Shown here: positions 24,751 to 33,628 of the stretch, in pieces | Numbering within the stretch: the first letter of the stretch is position 1 | How the letters are laid out: each line of letters starts with the position of its first letter | Assembly (NCBI GenBank): GCA_029907205.1 | Contig: JARYMI010000019.1 | Span: 1-58,668 of the forward strand | Reading direction: 5' to 3' | Source of the DNA: Clostridiales bacterium | Lineage (GTDB): Bacteria; Acidobacteriota; Aminicenantia; Aminicenantales; UBA8522 | DNA length: 58,668 bases | The notes under the pieces: model-generated | Seen by the model: only the letters and a program-made list of their open reading frames with translations | Told to the model about the DNA's origin: nothing | The model's database searches: none | Translations under genes and position numbers: made by a program

Positions 24751-26682
24751 TCACGCTTTCACTAAGCCTGGTTTGTCCAGGGGTTTGATTTCTTGCGGTT
24801 CCTTGGATTCTTCCTTCTTTGCTTTGGCCGGTGCAGGAAGGACCTTTTTCCTTTTCTCTTTTTCCGCCTGTTTGGCCTTTTTCCCCTTCTTGACGCCGGC
24901 GATTTTATCGATCTCCTCTGAATCCAGGACTTCTTTCTCGAGCAGAGTTTTGGCAATCTTGAGCAGCTTGCTCCTGTTTTTTTCCAGCAGTCCTTGGGCT
25001 CGGTTGTAACTCTTGGTGATGATTTTTTTCACTTCCTCGTCGATGAGCTCGCTTGTGCGCTCGCTGAAATTCTTGTTCATGGCCAGGTCTCGGCCGAGAA
25101 AGACCAGGTCATCGCGTTCACCGAAGGTGAGCGGACCGAGGTCGGACATGCCCCATTGGCAGACCATTTTCCTGGCGATCTCGGTGGCCTTCTCGAAATC
25201 GTTGGCCGCGCCGGTTGTCGTCTTGTCGAGGAGCAACGTTTCAGCCACGCGGCCGGCCAGCAAGACCGAAAGCTGGGCCTCGAGGTAATCCTTGCTGTAG
25301 GTGTAGCGGTCGTCGAGCGGCAGCTGCTGGGTTACTCCCAGGGCCAGCCCACGTGGGATGATGGTCACCTTGTGGATGGGGTCCGCTTCCGGAATCAGGG
25401 CCGCGACCAGGGCGTGTCCGGCTTCGTGGAAAGCCGTGCTCTTTTTCTCCTCGTCGGAGATGATCATGCTTTTTCTTTCAACGCCCATGAGGACCTTGTC
25501 CTTAGCCGCCTCCATATCCTTCATGGTCACCTTGTCCTGGCCGTTTCGGGCGGCAAGGAGGGCGGCCTCGTTAACCAAGTTGGCCAGGTCAGCGCCGTTG
25601 AAACCCGGCGTCGAGCGGGCGATCACTTTGAGGTCGAGGTCTTTATCCAACGGGATTTTCCGGACATGGACCCTCAAGATCTCCTCCCGGCCTTTGACGT
25701 CGGGCATGTTGACGACGATCCGGCGGTCAAACCTTCCCGGCCGGAGCAGGGCGCCGTCAAGGATGTCGGGTCGGTTGGTGGCAGCGATCAGGATGATTCC
25801 TTCGTTCGAGTCAAACCCGTCCATCTCGACAAGAAGCTGGTTCAGCGTTTGCTCCCTTTCGTCGTGGCCGCCGCCGAGCCCAGCGCCTCTCTGCCTTCCC
25901 ACCGCGTCGATCTCGTCGATGAAAATCAGGCAGGGCGCGTGCTTTTTTCCTTGGTCAAAGAGGTCTCTGACGCGGGAGGCGCCGACGCCAACGAACATCT
26001 CCACGAAGTCAGAGCCGCTGATAGAAAAGAAGGGAACGTCGGCTTCGCCAGCCACGGCTCGAGCTAACAGAGTTTTCCCCGTCCCCGGAGCTCCGACGAG
26101 CAGAACGCCTTTCGGGATTCTCCCGCCGAGTCTCTGGAATTTCTGCGGGTCTTTGAGGAAGTCGATGATTTCCTTGAGCTCTTCTTTCGCTTCCTCGACC
26201 CCGGCCACATCCTTGAAGGTGGCCTTTTTCTGCGTTCCCGAGAACAGCTTGGCCCGGCTCTTTCCGAAAGATAGAGCCTTGTTGCCGCCCGCCTGCATCT
26301 GTCTCATGAAGAAGACCCAGAAGAGGATGAGCAGGAGGATGGGAAACCAGGTGAAGAGGTAGGAGAACCAGGGGCTTCGGCTCGTGTCTTTGACAGTGAT
26401 GCCGACTTGGTGTTCCCGGAGGATTTTGACCAGGTCATCAAACTGGTTGGGCGCGATCGTCCGGAAGGTTTCTCCTTCTCTGTATTTTCCTCGGATCTGG
26501 TTGCCGGTGATCGTCACTTCCTCAACCCGGCTGTCCTCGACGTCGGTCAGGAACTGGCTGAAATTTATCTCGTGTTTGACCAGGCTGGGCGATTGCAGGA
26601 GGCTCCAGAGCAGGATGATGATGACGCCGGTAGAAATCCAGAAAAGGATATTCTTAAAAGATTTATTTTTTTTCCGCGGCAT
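24751..26682 (-). CDS. ftsH: ATP-dependent zinc metalloprotease FtsH
   Basis: 643 residues. Two membrane helices ([20 protein letters not shown] and [18 protein letters not shown]) enclose a periplasmic domain; the AAA module has Walker A GAPGTGKT, Walker [10 protein letters not shown] and the second-region arginines in RPGRFDRR; the protease site is HEAGH. It degrades membrane and regulatory proteins. The C-terminus carries a long Lys/Glu/Pro-rich tail of about 45 residues after the conserved part. It is the first gene of the operon leading to folP, cdaA, cdaR, glmM and pdxJ. Confidence 0.97.
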   Translation of the reverse strand: MPRKKNKSFKNILFWISTGVIIILLWSLLQSPSLVKHEINFSQFLTDVEDSRVEEVTITGNQIRGKYREGETFRTIAPNQFDDLVKILREHQVGITVKDTSRSPWFSYLFTWFPILLLILFWVFFMRQMQAGGNKALSFGKSRAKLFSGTQKKATFKDVAGVEEAKEELKEIIDFLKDPQKFQRLGGRIPKGVLLVGAPGTGKTLLARAVAGEADVPFFSISGSDFVEMFVGVGASRVRDLFDQGKKHAPCLIFIDEIDAVGRQRGAGLGGGHDEREQTLNQLLVEMDGFDSNEGIILIAATNRPDILDGALLRPGRFDRRIVVNMPDVKGREEILRVHVRKIPLDKDLDLKVIARSTPGFNGADLANLVNEAALLAARNGQDKVTMKDMEAAKDKVLMGVERKSMIISDEEKKSTAFHEAGHALVAALIPEADPIHKVTIIPRGLALGVTQQLPLDDRYTYSKDYLEAQLSVLLAGRVAETLLLDKTTTGAANDFEKATEIARKMVCQWGMSDLGPLTFGERDDLVFLGRDLAMNKNFSERTSELIDEEVKKIITKSYNRAQGLLEKNRSKLLKIAKTLLEKEVLDSEEIDKIAGVKKGKKAKQAEKEKRKKVLPAPAKAKKEESKEPQEIKPLDKPGLVKA

Positions 26683-26774
26683 TGCAGTCTTCCTTTTTGG
26701 CGTTATTATTTTACCATGTTTTTAGTCGCTTGAACAGTGCCTTCTTTATTGAGATAATTGCGATAGTCTGAACC

Positions 26775-26897
26775 ATGAAGGTTTGCAGTTTTAATGTGAA
26801 CTCCATCAAGGCCATCGAGGTCGACCTCTGGCCGAGGAAAAGGCACAAACCCACGCCGTCTGACCATGCCCCAGTGATTGCCGACCTGCAATTATAA
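26775..26897 (+). pseudogene. Exonuclease III (xth) remnant: both ends fused, centre missing
   Basis: A 40-codon ORF. It starts MKVCSFNVNSIKA, the N-terminus of ExoIII/Xth enzymes (first metal-binding Asn in FNVNSI), and ends PTPSDHAPVIADLQL, the C-terminal catalytic SDHAPV motif, with the preceding WPRKRHK also matching the region before it. About 210-220 residues between them are gone, yet the frame is kept. It cannot be an active nuclease. No other gene lies in 26683-27102. The short length and both-ends pattern argue for an internal deletion. Confidence 0.75.
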
Positions 26898-27040
26898 ATC
26901 GGGGACGGCCTACGTAATTACCTAATCTCATAGGATGACGACGCCGGCTCGGCCGAGAAGCCGCGCACCTACGGTTGGGTTAGCCCGATGCATAACTCGT
27001 CAGGTGATTCTATCGGCATGTTTGGATTTTGAGTTCTGCC

Positions 27041-27070
27041 TTGACAGCTGTCATCTCGCGGCGATATAAA
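27041..27070 (+). promoter_or_regulatory. Sigma-70-type promoter for the Tat sugar-isomerase-like gene
   Basis: TTGACA (27041-27046), an 18-base spacer and TATAAA (27065-27070), followed by AAGGAGGG before the ATG at 27103. Confidence 0.6.
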
Positions 27071-27102
27071 GAAAGCTCCAACCCAAAAAGGAGGGCAGAA
27101 AC

Positions 27103-28560
27103 ATGAGGAATCGGCGCCTTATTTCGGTAGACGGAAAACGAGGACTGTCGCGGCGAGAGTTCTTGACGGGCTGTGCTGGTTGCACAGCTTATGCCTCAAT
27201 CTTTAGCCTGGCCAGGGGGAAAGCAGCTGCGTCTAGTCCACCCCTATCTCAACATACCGTGGACGGGCAGAAGCCGAAAATCCGGCTTGTTTTCACCCAT
27301 ATCGCACCTGACCGGCCTACCTGGCCCAACATCGGCTACGATTATGAGGGCCGAAAGACAGAACTCACAGCCAAGCTGCGGAAAGCTCTTCCGGAAATTG
27401 AATTCCTGCCCGTGACGGTCCAATCGGCCCAGGAAGCCGAAAAGCTTCTTCAGAACGACCAGGATGTGGACGGCTATGTCGTCTACATCGTCGGAATCTG
27501 GACGGGTGCGGTGCGCAAGATCGCCTCTTCCGGGAAGCCGACGGTCCTCGTCGATGACCTTTACGCCGGGTCGGGGGAGTTTCTGATCGAATACGCTGCA
27601 TCGAGGCGGCAGAGTTTGAAAGTGGCCGGCGTTTCCTCGTCCCGGTTCGAGGACGTCGTGGCGGCAGTCAGGTGTTTCGAATGCATCAAGAAGTTGCGCG
27701 CGGCCACAGTCTTGGATGTCACTGATAGCGAAGGGTTCTGGGGCGACCCGAAAGTAATCAAGGAAGTGTTTGGCACAGAGGTCAGGAAGATCAATTCGCC
27801 CGAAATCAACGACGCTTACCAGAAGGCCGAAAGATCCCAGGCAGAGAAGTGGGCCAAATACTGGATTGAGAACGCCGAGAAGGTGGTGGAGCCGAGCCCG
27901 GAAGAGATCAAGAAATCCGGCGCCATGTACGTGGCCCTCCTGGATCTGCTCAGCCGGTACAGAGCTCAGGCCATTGCCATCGACTGCCTGAGCCTTTTTT
28001 ACAGCGGCAAACTGCCGGCCTATCCTTGCCTGGGCTTTTTCCAGCTCAACAACGACGGTCTTGTCGGCGCCTGCGAGGGAGACCTTCCTTCGACAATGAT
28101 GATGCTCCTGGCGACTTACCTGTTGGGGCGACCGGGCTACATCTCCGACCCGGTCATCGACACATCGAAGAATCAGATTATCTACGCTCATTGTGTGGCG
28201 CCGAGCAAAGTCTTCGGGCCGAAGGGGCCCGCCAACCCCTACCGCATCCGCAACCACTCCGAAGACCGAAAAGGTGCAGCCATCCAGTCGCTTATGCCGG
28301 CTGGCGAGCTGACGACGTCGGTCGAATTCAACACCGAACGCAAGGAGATCGTGCTCCATCAGGCGACCACTGTCGGCAACATTGAGGAAGACAAGGCCTG
28401 CCGCACTAAGCTGGCCGCCGAAGTCCACGGTGATATCAACAAGTTGCTCGGCGAGTGGGACCGTTTCGGCTGGCACCGCGTCACAGTCTACGGCGACCAC
28501 AAAAGGGCTGTGGAGACGATCAGCGCTCTCCTGGGGATAAAAATCATCTACGAAGCCTGA
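27103..28560 (+). CDS. Tat-exported L-fucose isomerase-like protein
   Basis: 485 residues. A twin-arginine signal (LSRREFLTGCAGCTAYASIF) is followed by a domain of the FucI/AraA fold: GYVVYIVGIWTGAVRKIASSG, AIAIDCLSLFYSGKLPAYPCLGF, GACEGDLPSTMMMLLATYLLG and a late AHCVAPSKVFGP. The Cys-Glu-Gly-Asp segment and the Asp-Cys-Leu segment match the positions of metal- and sugar-binding residues in that fold. Sugar isomerases are normally cytoplasmic, so export is unusual. Activity is unproven; it may act on a periplasmic sugar or simply bind one. Confidence 0.7.
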   Translation: MRNRRLISVDGKRGLSRREFLTGCAGCTAYASIFSLARGKAAASSPPLSQHTVDGQKPKIRLVFTHIAPDRPTWPNIGYDYEGRKTELTAKLRKALPEIEFLPVTVQSAQEAEKLLQNDQDVDGYVVYIVGIWTGAVRKIASSGKPTVLVDDLYAGSGEFLIEYAASRRQSLKVAGVSSSRFEDVVAAVRCFECIKKLRAATVLDVTDSEGFWGDPKVIKEVFGTEVRKINSPEINDAYQKAERSQAEKWAKYWIENAEKVVEPSPEEIKKSGAMYVALLDLLSRYRAQAIAIDCLSLFYSGKLPAYPCLGFFQLNNDGLVGACEGDLPSTMMMLLATYLLGRPGYISDPVIDTSKNQIIYAHCVAPSKVFGPKGPANPYRIRNHSEDRKGAAIQSLMPAGELTTSVEFNTERKEIVLHQATTVGNIEEDKACRTKLAAEVHGDINKLLGEWDRFGWHRVTVYGDHKRAVETISALLGIKIIYEA

Positions 28561-28595
28561 GCGAACGAATCGTCCAAACCTCGCAACGCACGAAC

Positions 28596-30401
28596 TTAGT
28601 CCTTGATTCCATAGTTCTGGGCAACTTCAGTTCCCTCGATGCGGAAGGGGCCGCTTCCTAACTGCAAGCGCCAGCGGCCGTCAGAGCTTTTTTCGAAGCG
28701 GAGGGGTTTGGAAGGCCTGATCCCGCCGTCCCAGGAGGCGAACGCGCTCTCTGCCACGGGCATGAACTTCAGGCGCGTGGAGAGGCAACGCATGGACATC
28801 CCCAGAAGCTGGGATTCCGCGCTTTTATCCCAGACATAGGCCCTGTTTTCAGAGCCTCGCTCAAAGAGGAAACGGACGACCGTCTCATCCCGCTCCTCCA
28901 TCCTGGCCGTTCCGAGAATCTCGTGGCCGCGGAGCGGGCCAAGCCTTTCTTCGGTGTTGCCTATCATCTCCTTCCAGCGCTGGCTCAGCCTCTCCCGGGA
29001 GACCCGGCCCTGGTAGGCTTTTTCGATGGGCTCGAAATTTCCTGTCCGGCAGGCAACCATGATTCTATCCAGGAGTTGATTAAGGCGTTCAATCCGATCA
29101 ATCTCAATTGGTTCTACCGAATGGAGAAAAGAGAAGGCCCGCTGTCCTTCGGCTTCTAAGACAAGCGCATTGCCATCTGCAGTAATGATGATTTCACCCG
29201 CATTCCCGGCCAGCTTGTAGCGTCCCGCGAAAGAAGTGATAGTGCCGGTCGCAATATCAGCCACGTCCGGAATCTCAGGATACGGCTTTCCCACAAGAAT
29301 TCGGGCACCGATTTTTTCCAGAAGCCGGTTCACGCCCGGGACGTCAGCAATGACATTGGTTTGGAGGAAGACAACGAGTTTGCGCTCCGGGACGATGGCC
29401 ATGTCAGCGAAGAAAATCATGTTGCCACCGTTGTGGGTGATAATCTTCTCGCCTCCAGGTCCTGTCATGACAACCCAGCCATAACCGTAGTAGGAGTCCC
29501 CACCTTCACTCACGTGGGGCTTCCAGTAGGCTTCCATGGATTCGCGTGAAAGGACGCGACCTTCAGTTAAGGCGATGGCCCAGCGGAGCATGTCGTAGGC
29601 TGTCGAGTGGATTCCGCCGTTGCCGCGGAGCCCCCAGTAGGGGCCGTCCTCAGCCATTGGCCTGCCAAGCACCGTGCCCCAGAGGTTGTTCCCTCTGTAT
29701 CCCTGGGCCATCCGTGCGTCGCCCCAGACCGGCAGGACGTATCCTGTCTCATAAATTCCGCATGGGAGGAAAAGGCGTTCGCGGATGAACTTCTCGTACG
29801 GCTTTGCCGTCAGCTGTTCGATTATAGCTGCGAGCAGGCTGAAGTTGGCGTTGGCATATTCGTATCCCTGGCCAGGGGGAAAGGCCAGCGGTTGATCAAG
29901 GACAAGGCGGACATATTCGTCACGGCCTATCGGGTCCCAATCGCCGATTTTTTCAGGGTCGATAAGCCCCGAGGAGTGTGTCAGGAGATGATGAAGAGTG
30001 ATTGCCCGCTTGTCTTCGGGGACGACCTGGAAATATTTAGAGATGGAGTCATTGACACAGAGGAGGCCGTCCTCCTGGAGTTTGAGGATGCCCGCACCCG
30101 TAAACTGCTTGGTGATCGAACCGATCGATGATACCGTAGCCGGAGTCCAGCGGATGCCGTGCTCCCTGTCCGCAAGGCCGTATCCCTGCGCGAGAAGGGG
30201 AGTGCCGTCGCGGGCGATGAGAACGACTCCGGCAAAACCTAACTTCTCCAAACGCCTAAGGTATTCCCGGGTATCGGAGAGCATTCGCTGGTTATCATCC
30301 TCTGCGCGCTTTTCGAGGGCGGTTGCTTGGCACGACAAGATGAAGCTCAACCAGAATATCACCACGAGACTGGCGAAAATTCGCCGACTTAATTCCCTCA
30401 T
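28596..30401 (-). CDS. Exported serine hydrolase, class C beta-lactamase/PBP-like
   Basis: 601 residues with an N-terminal hydrophobic signal ending near LSCQ (possible lipoprotein). Catalytic motifs: SSIGSITKQFTG (SxxK), YANANFS (YxN) and ITHNGGNM (HxG). After the roughly 350-residue beta-lactamase domain there is a C-terminal beta-rich extension (FAGRYKLAGNAGEIIITADG). Such proteins hydrolyse D-amino-acid peptides or esters rather than antibiotics in most cases. It has two paralogues here, at 35114 and 51109. Confidence 0.85.
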   Translation of the reverse strand: MRELSRRIFASLVVIFWLSFILSCQATALEKRAEDDNQRMLSDTREYLRRLEKLGFAGVVLIARDGTPLLAQGYGLADREHGIRWTPATVSSIGSITKQFTGAGILKLQEDGLLCVNDSISKYFQVVPEDKRAITLHHLLTHSSGLIDPEKIGDWDPIGRDEYVRLVLDQPLAFPPGQGYEYANANFSLLAAIIEQLTAKPYEKFIRERLFLPCGIYETGYVLPVWGDARMAQGYRGNNLWGTVLGRPMAEDGPYWGLRGNGGIHSTAYDMLRWAIALTEGRVLSRESMEAYWKPHVSEGGDSYYGYGWVVMTGPGGEKIITHNGGNMIFFADMAIVPERKLVVFLQTNVIADVPGVNRLLEKIGARILVGKPYPEIPDVADIATGTITSFAGRYKLAGNAGEIIITADGNALVLEAEGQRAFSFLHSVEPIEIDRIERLNQLLDRIMVACRTGNFEPIEKAYQGRVSRERLSQRWKEMIGNTEERLGPLRGHEILGTARMEERDETVVRFLFERGSENRAYVWDKSAESQLLGMSMRCLSTRLKFMPVAESAFASWDGGIRPSKPLRFEKSSDGRWRLQLGSGPFRIEGTEVAQNYGIKD

Positions 30402-30686
30402 TCGTTGACCTCTGGTTATTACTTTAGAGAATTTTTTTATCTTTTTTCATTAACTTTTTCATGGTTGAAAGAAGGCCTTTTTTTCTTCATTTTTCAATGC
30501 TTATGGGAATCGACTCGTTGAGCATCATAACAAATCACAGCAGGCGGCTCAAGAAACAGGAATTTGCTTTTTATCTGCGCTGCCTGGGTGAGCCCCTTAT
30601 GACTTGACATCCCTTTTTATCTTAGGTTAAATTTCGCCATATTAGTTAGGAGAGATAATTAGAGCAAAAGTGCATCGTTGCTAACC
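30402..30686. other. Divergent intergenic region with hairpin and promoter
   Basis: Very A/T-rich. GGCTCA (30546-30551) pairs with TGAGCC (30589-30594) around an inner CAGG/CCTG stem, giving an extended hairpin. TTGACA (30604-30609), 17 bases and TTAAAT (30627-30632) form a good promoter for the gene at 30687. No gene is seen. Confidence 0.5.
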
Positions 30687-31094
30687 ATGCCAGAAAAAGA
30701 GCTTTTAGAGAAAACTCATATGGGCGATAAAACTAAAGGCCAGGTCGAGGCACAGATTGGTGAGGCGATAATTAAGTTTGAGAAAGAATATATGGGGAGA
30801 GGCCCTGCTGAGACCAAAACGTACATCATAAAGGATATGGTTTTTGTCCGGCTCAAGGGGGTTCTTACACAAGCAGAAGAGCAACTGGCCAAAACCGTCG
30901 AAGGAGCGGCGTTGATAAAAAAGACCCGGATGCGGTTATTAGAAAGCGCTCGCTTTATGCTCGAAACAATAATTTCAGATATCACCGGGTCTCAGGTGCA
31001 AAGCATGCATACCGATATCAGCACCAAAACAGGCGAGCGGGTCATTTTTACCCTAAACAAGAACTTGGAGGAAACATTCTCAGAAAAAGATTGA
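30687..31094 (+). CDS. DUF2294 (MpsC-like) protein
   Basis: About 135 residues: KTKGQVEAQIGEAIIKFEKEYMGRGP, TYIIKDMVFVRLKGVLTQAEEQLAK and SDITGSQVQSMHTDISTKTGERVIFTL follow the DUF2294 pattern. A member of that family (MpsC) was linked to a Na+-dependent membrane-potential system, but the general function is unknown. Start uncertain: ATG 30687 or TTG 30678, both without a well-placed Shine-Dalgarno. It is followed by the structured leader and pckG in the same direction. Confidence 0.72.
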   Translation: MPEKELLEKTHMGDKTKGQVEAQIGEAIIKFEKEYMGRGPAETKTYIIKDMVFVRLKGVLTQAEEQLAKTVEGAALIKKTRMRLLESARFMLETIISDITGSQVQSMHTDISTKTGERVIFTLNKNLEETFSEKD

Positions 31095-31118
31095 CGAAAT
31101 AAATTTTTTCATTAGAAT
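31091..31118 (+). promoter_or_regulatory. Promoter before the pckG leader
   Basis: TTGACG (31091-31096), overlapping the stop region of the DUF2294 gene, a 16-base spacer and TAGAAT (31113-31118). A start site at about 31125 would place the whole 31140-31243 structure in the leader. Confidence 0.45.
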
Positions 31119-31139
31119 TATTTTATATTTTATTGGAAG

Positions 31140-31243
31140 ACTGTAGGCAAGAGCCCAAAGAAAGGGCTGTTGCGCAGTAAGCCAACAAGCGTTTCTTAGT
31201 TCTCTCTCGATGGGAGGGCGGGAAGCGATCGTTGGCTTTTTTT
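31140..31243 (+). ncRNA. Structured leader ending in a terminator-like stem before pckG
   Basis: First element: ACTG (31140-31143) pairs with CAGT (31175-31178), GCAA (31147-31150) with TTGC (31170-31173), and AGCCC with GGGCT inside, making one long hairpin. Second element: AAGCCAAC (31179-31186) pairs with GTTGGCTT (31231-31238), with a small CTCTC/GGGAG hairpin inside, and runs into seven U residues (31237-31243), an intrinsic terminator. The pckG Shine-Dalgarno follows within 10 bases. It may be an attenuator or riboswitch for pckG, or just the terminator of the DUF2294 gene. I do not recognise a known RNA class. Confidence 0.55.
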
Positions 31244-31261
31244 ATTTAAGGAGGAAAAAAC

Positions 31262-33143
31262 ATGAAAAACGACTATCTTGGAGGACTAAGACCCAAGCTT
31301 GATGGAATGAATGATCAGAAGCTGGCTCAAATAACTAATCCAAGAGTTTTGAGGTTCATTGCTGAGGCAAGCGAACTGTGTCAACCCGAAAAAATATTTG
31401 TCTGAAGCGACACCCCCGAAGATATTGCCTTTGTGCGTCAACAAGCAATTTTCTATGGGGAGGAGAAACCCTTAGCGCTTTCTGGTCATACCTACCATTT
31501 TGATGGCCTGTATGATCAAGGAAGAGATCGCGAGGTGACAAAATTTTTAGTGCCCAAAGGAGATTTCTTGAGTCCTGCCATCAATCAGATTGACCGGGAT
31601 GAAGGTTTAAGAGAAATAAAGGGTCTCCTTAAGGAGGCAATGAAGGGCAGAACAATGATTGTTCGCTTTCTAACATTGGGCCCGGCAAACTCTCCGTTTA
31701 CTATTCTTTGCATGGAATGCACTGATTCTTGGTACGTTGCCCATTCTGTAGACCTGCTTTACAGGCCAGGCTATAGAGAATTCATTAAAGCAGGAAAAGA
31801 TACAGATTTTTTTTCGACTCTCCATTCTGCCGGCAAATTAAACAAGGATATGGTGAGTATCGAGCATGAACGCAAACGCATTTACATTGATTATCTGGAC
31901 AATATCGTTTACAGCGTCAACACTCAGTATGCGGGAAATTCCGTAGGTTTTAAGAAACTCGCTCTTCGTCTGGCGATCCGTCGGGCTCACCAAGAAGGCT
32001 GGTTGGCTGAGCATTTCATGATGATGGGAGTCTCTGGACCGGGCGGCAGAAAAACCTATCTTGCGGGCGCCTTTCCCAGTGCCTGCGGAAAAACTTCTAC
32101 CGCTATGCTTCCCGGCGAGACTATCCTTGCCGACGACCTCTCTTACTTGCGCAATATTGATGGCGTTTGCCGCGCCGTAAATGTGGAAGCGGGTATTTTT
32201 GGGATTATTCAGGATGTTAATCCTAAGGATGATCCTGGGATCTACGATGTTCTTACAAATCCAGGCGAGATTATCTTCTCAAATATTTTAGTCCAAGATG
32301 GCCGGCCGTGGTGGTTGGGTATGAGTGAGGCACTTCCCAAGGAAGGAATAAATTACTCCGGACAATGGCACGAGGGTAAGACGGATGAACGAGGCGAGAT
32401 AATTCTGCCTGCTCATAAAAATGCCCGTTATTTGGTGTCTCTTAAGGCATTAGAGAATAGCGACCCGGCTTTAGAAGATCCATCCAGGCGTAGAACTGGC
32501 TGGGATAATGTACGGAGGACGTGATTATAGAGGCTATGTTCCGGTTCAGCAAGGTTTTTCCTGGGAGCATGGAATTGTTGCCTACGGAGCAGCGCTGGAA
32601 ACAGAGACAACCTACGCCATTGTGGGTCAAGAGGGTAAATATGAAATAAATATAATGAGCATTCAAGATTTTGTCTCTATAAGCTTGGGTCAATATCTTA
32701 AGAACTATCTGGAATTTGGAAAAAAGCTGAAGAAGGCCCCCGTTGTTTTTGGCGTTAATTATTTCTTGCGGGATCTAAAGACAGGTGAATTTTTGAATAA
32801 CCGTCGCGACAAACATGTCTGGCTAAAATGGATGGAGTTGCGCGTGCACAATGATGTGGATGCCATAAAATCTCCGACAGGTCTTATCCCCCGGTACGAG
32901 GACCTGCGGATGCTCTTTCAAAAAGTGTTGCACAGAGAATACACAAAAGAAGAATACAGGAAACAATTTACTATCCGTGTCCCCGAAAATTTGGCCAAGC
33001 TCCAGAGAGTCGAGAGCTTTTTCCGCGAAAAAGTGGGCGATGCTTCGGAAGAAATTTTCAGAGTGCTCGAAGAACAGAGGGGGCGTTTACTCAGGGCCCA
33101 GAAAGAATTCGGAGACTACATCTTGCCTGAAAGCCTGGAATAA
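31262..33143 (+). pseudogene. pckG: GTP-type phosphoenolpyruvate carboxykinase with stop and frameshift
   Basis: About 627 codons in all, the usual size of GTP-dependent PEPCK, but two lesions split it. Codon 48 is TGA (31403-31405) in KIFV-stop-SDTPED, where relatives have Cys. Near 32510 the frame changes: the upstream part ends GWDNVRRT, the downstream part resumes MYGGRDYRGYVPVQQG; about six residues expected between them are missing. Motifs are otherwise intact: GPANSPFTILCMECTDSW, FPSACGKTSTAML (GTP P-loop) and FNWEHG-like FSWEHGIVAYG. ATG 31262 has AAGGAGG before it. Normally it converts oxaloacetate to PEP. Recent inactivation or sequence error are both possible. Confidence 0.85.
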
Positions 33144-33243
33144 ACGGGTTTAATCTCCACGCCTAATCCGGGCTAAACAAAGAGCAAGGCCGAGCGCATG
33201 GGAAAATACATGATCCGACCGCGAGAAACTTCTCGTTGTGTTC

Positions 33244-33272
33244 TTGACATCGACCGGCGGCCCGGATTATTC
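33244..33272 (+). promoter_or_regulatory. Possible promoter for the symporter operon
   Basis: TTGACA (33244-33249), a 17-base spacer and TTATTC (33267-33272). The -10 box is weak. Confidence 0.3.
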
Positions 33273-33358
33273 TCCATGCGTGACGGAGAGTAATGACGTC
33301 GAGCTAATGGGCAGCAGAGGCTACCCTGAGCGAAAAAGAAAACTCCTCTTCCCGTTCA

Positions 33359-33628
33359 ATGAAGCAAACTGAAGATCCAAGAATCAAAGTTTCCCGCCGG
33401 GTCTTTCTCCTTGCCTGGGTCTTTTTTTCTTTGTACCTCGCGGCCGTCTTGGCGGCCTCCTATCTCCTGGGGATAAGACCGCGATTGTGGGGGCTTCCTC
33501 AATGGGTGACAATCGGCAACATCCTCCTGCCTGCTGTTTTTGTCATCCTGCTTATCATCGTTGTCGAAAAGCTCATCCCGGACGTATCCCTCACGGATGA
33601 TAAGCCAGAGCGGAGAGAACCGGAATGA
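33359..33628 (+). CDS. Small membrane protein paired with a sodium symporter (YhdT-like)
   Basis: 89 residues with two membrane helices (FLLAWVFFSLYLAAVLAASYLL and NILLPAVFVILLIIVVEKLIP). Small two-helix proteins of the YhdT or DUF3311 kind sit directly upstream of PanF-like symporters in many bacteria, as here, where the stop and the next start overlap (ATGA). It probably forms an accessory subunit, but the family assignment is tentative. No clear Shine-Dalgarno precedes the ATG. Confidence 0.65.
   Translation: MKQTEDPRIKVSRRVFLLAWVFFSLYLAAVLAASYLLGIRPRLWGLPQWVTIGNILLPAVFVILLIIVVEKLIPDVSLTDDKPERREPE

Noticed and set aside
24994..26067. Long plus-strand frames of 330-360 codons opposite ftsH
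   Set aside because: They are shadows of the strongly coding ftsH gene; they lack recognisable motifs and ribosome binding sites.
27244..28500. 418-codon minus-strand frame
   Set aside because: It is antisense to the Tat sugar-isomerase-like gene and is explained by codon bias.
31403..31460. Selenocysteine readthrough of the TGA in pckG
   Set aside because: The following sequence forms only a weak, bulged hairpin with no typical bacterial SECIS loop, and the gene has another frameshift.
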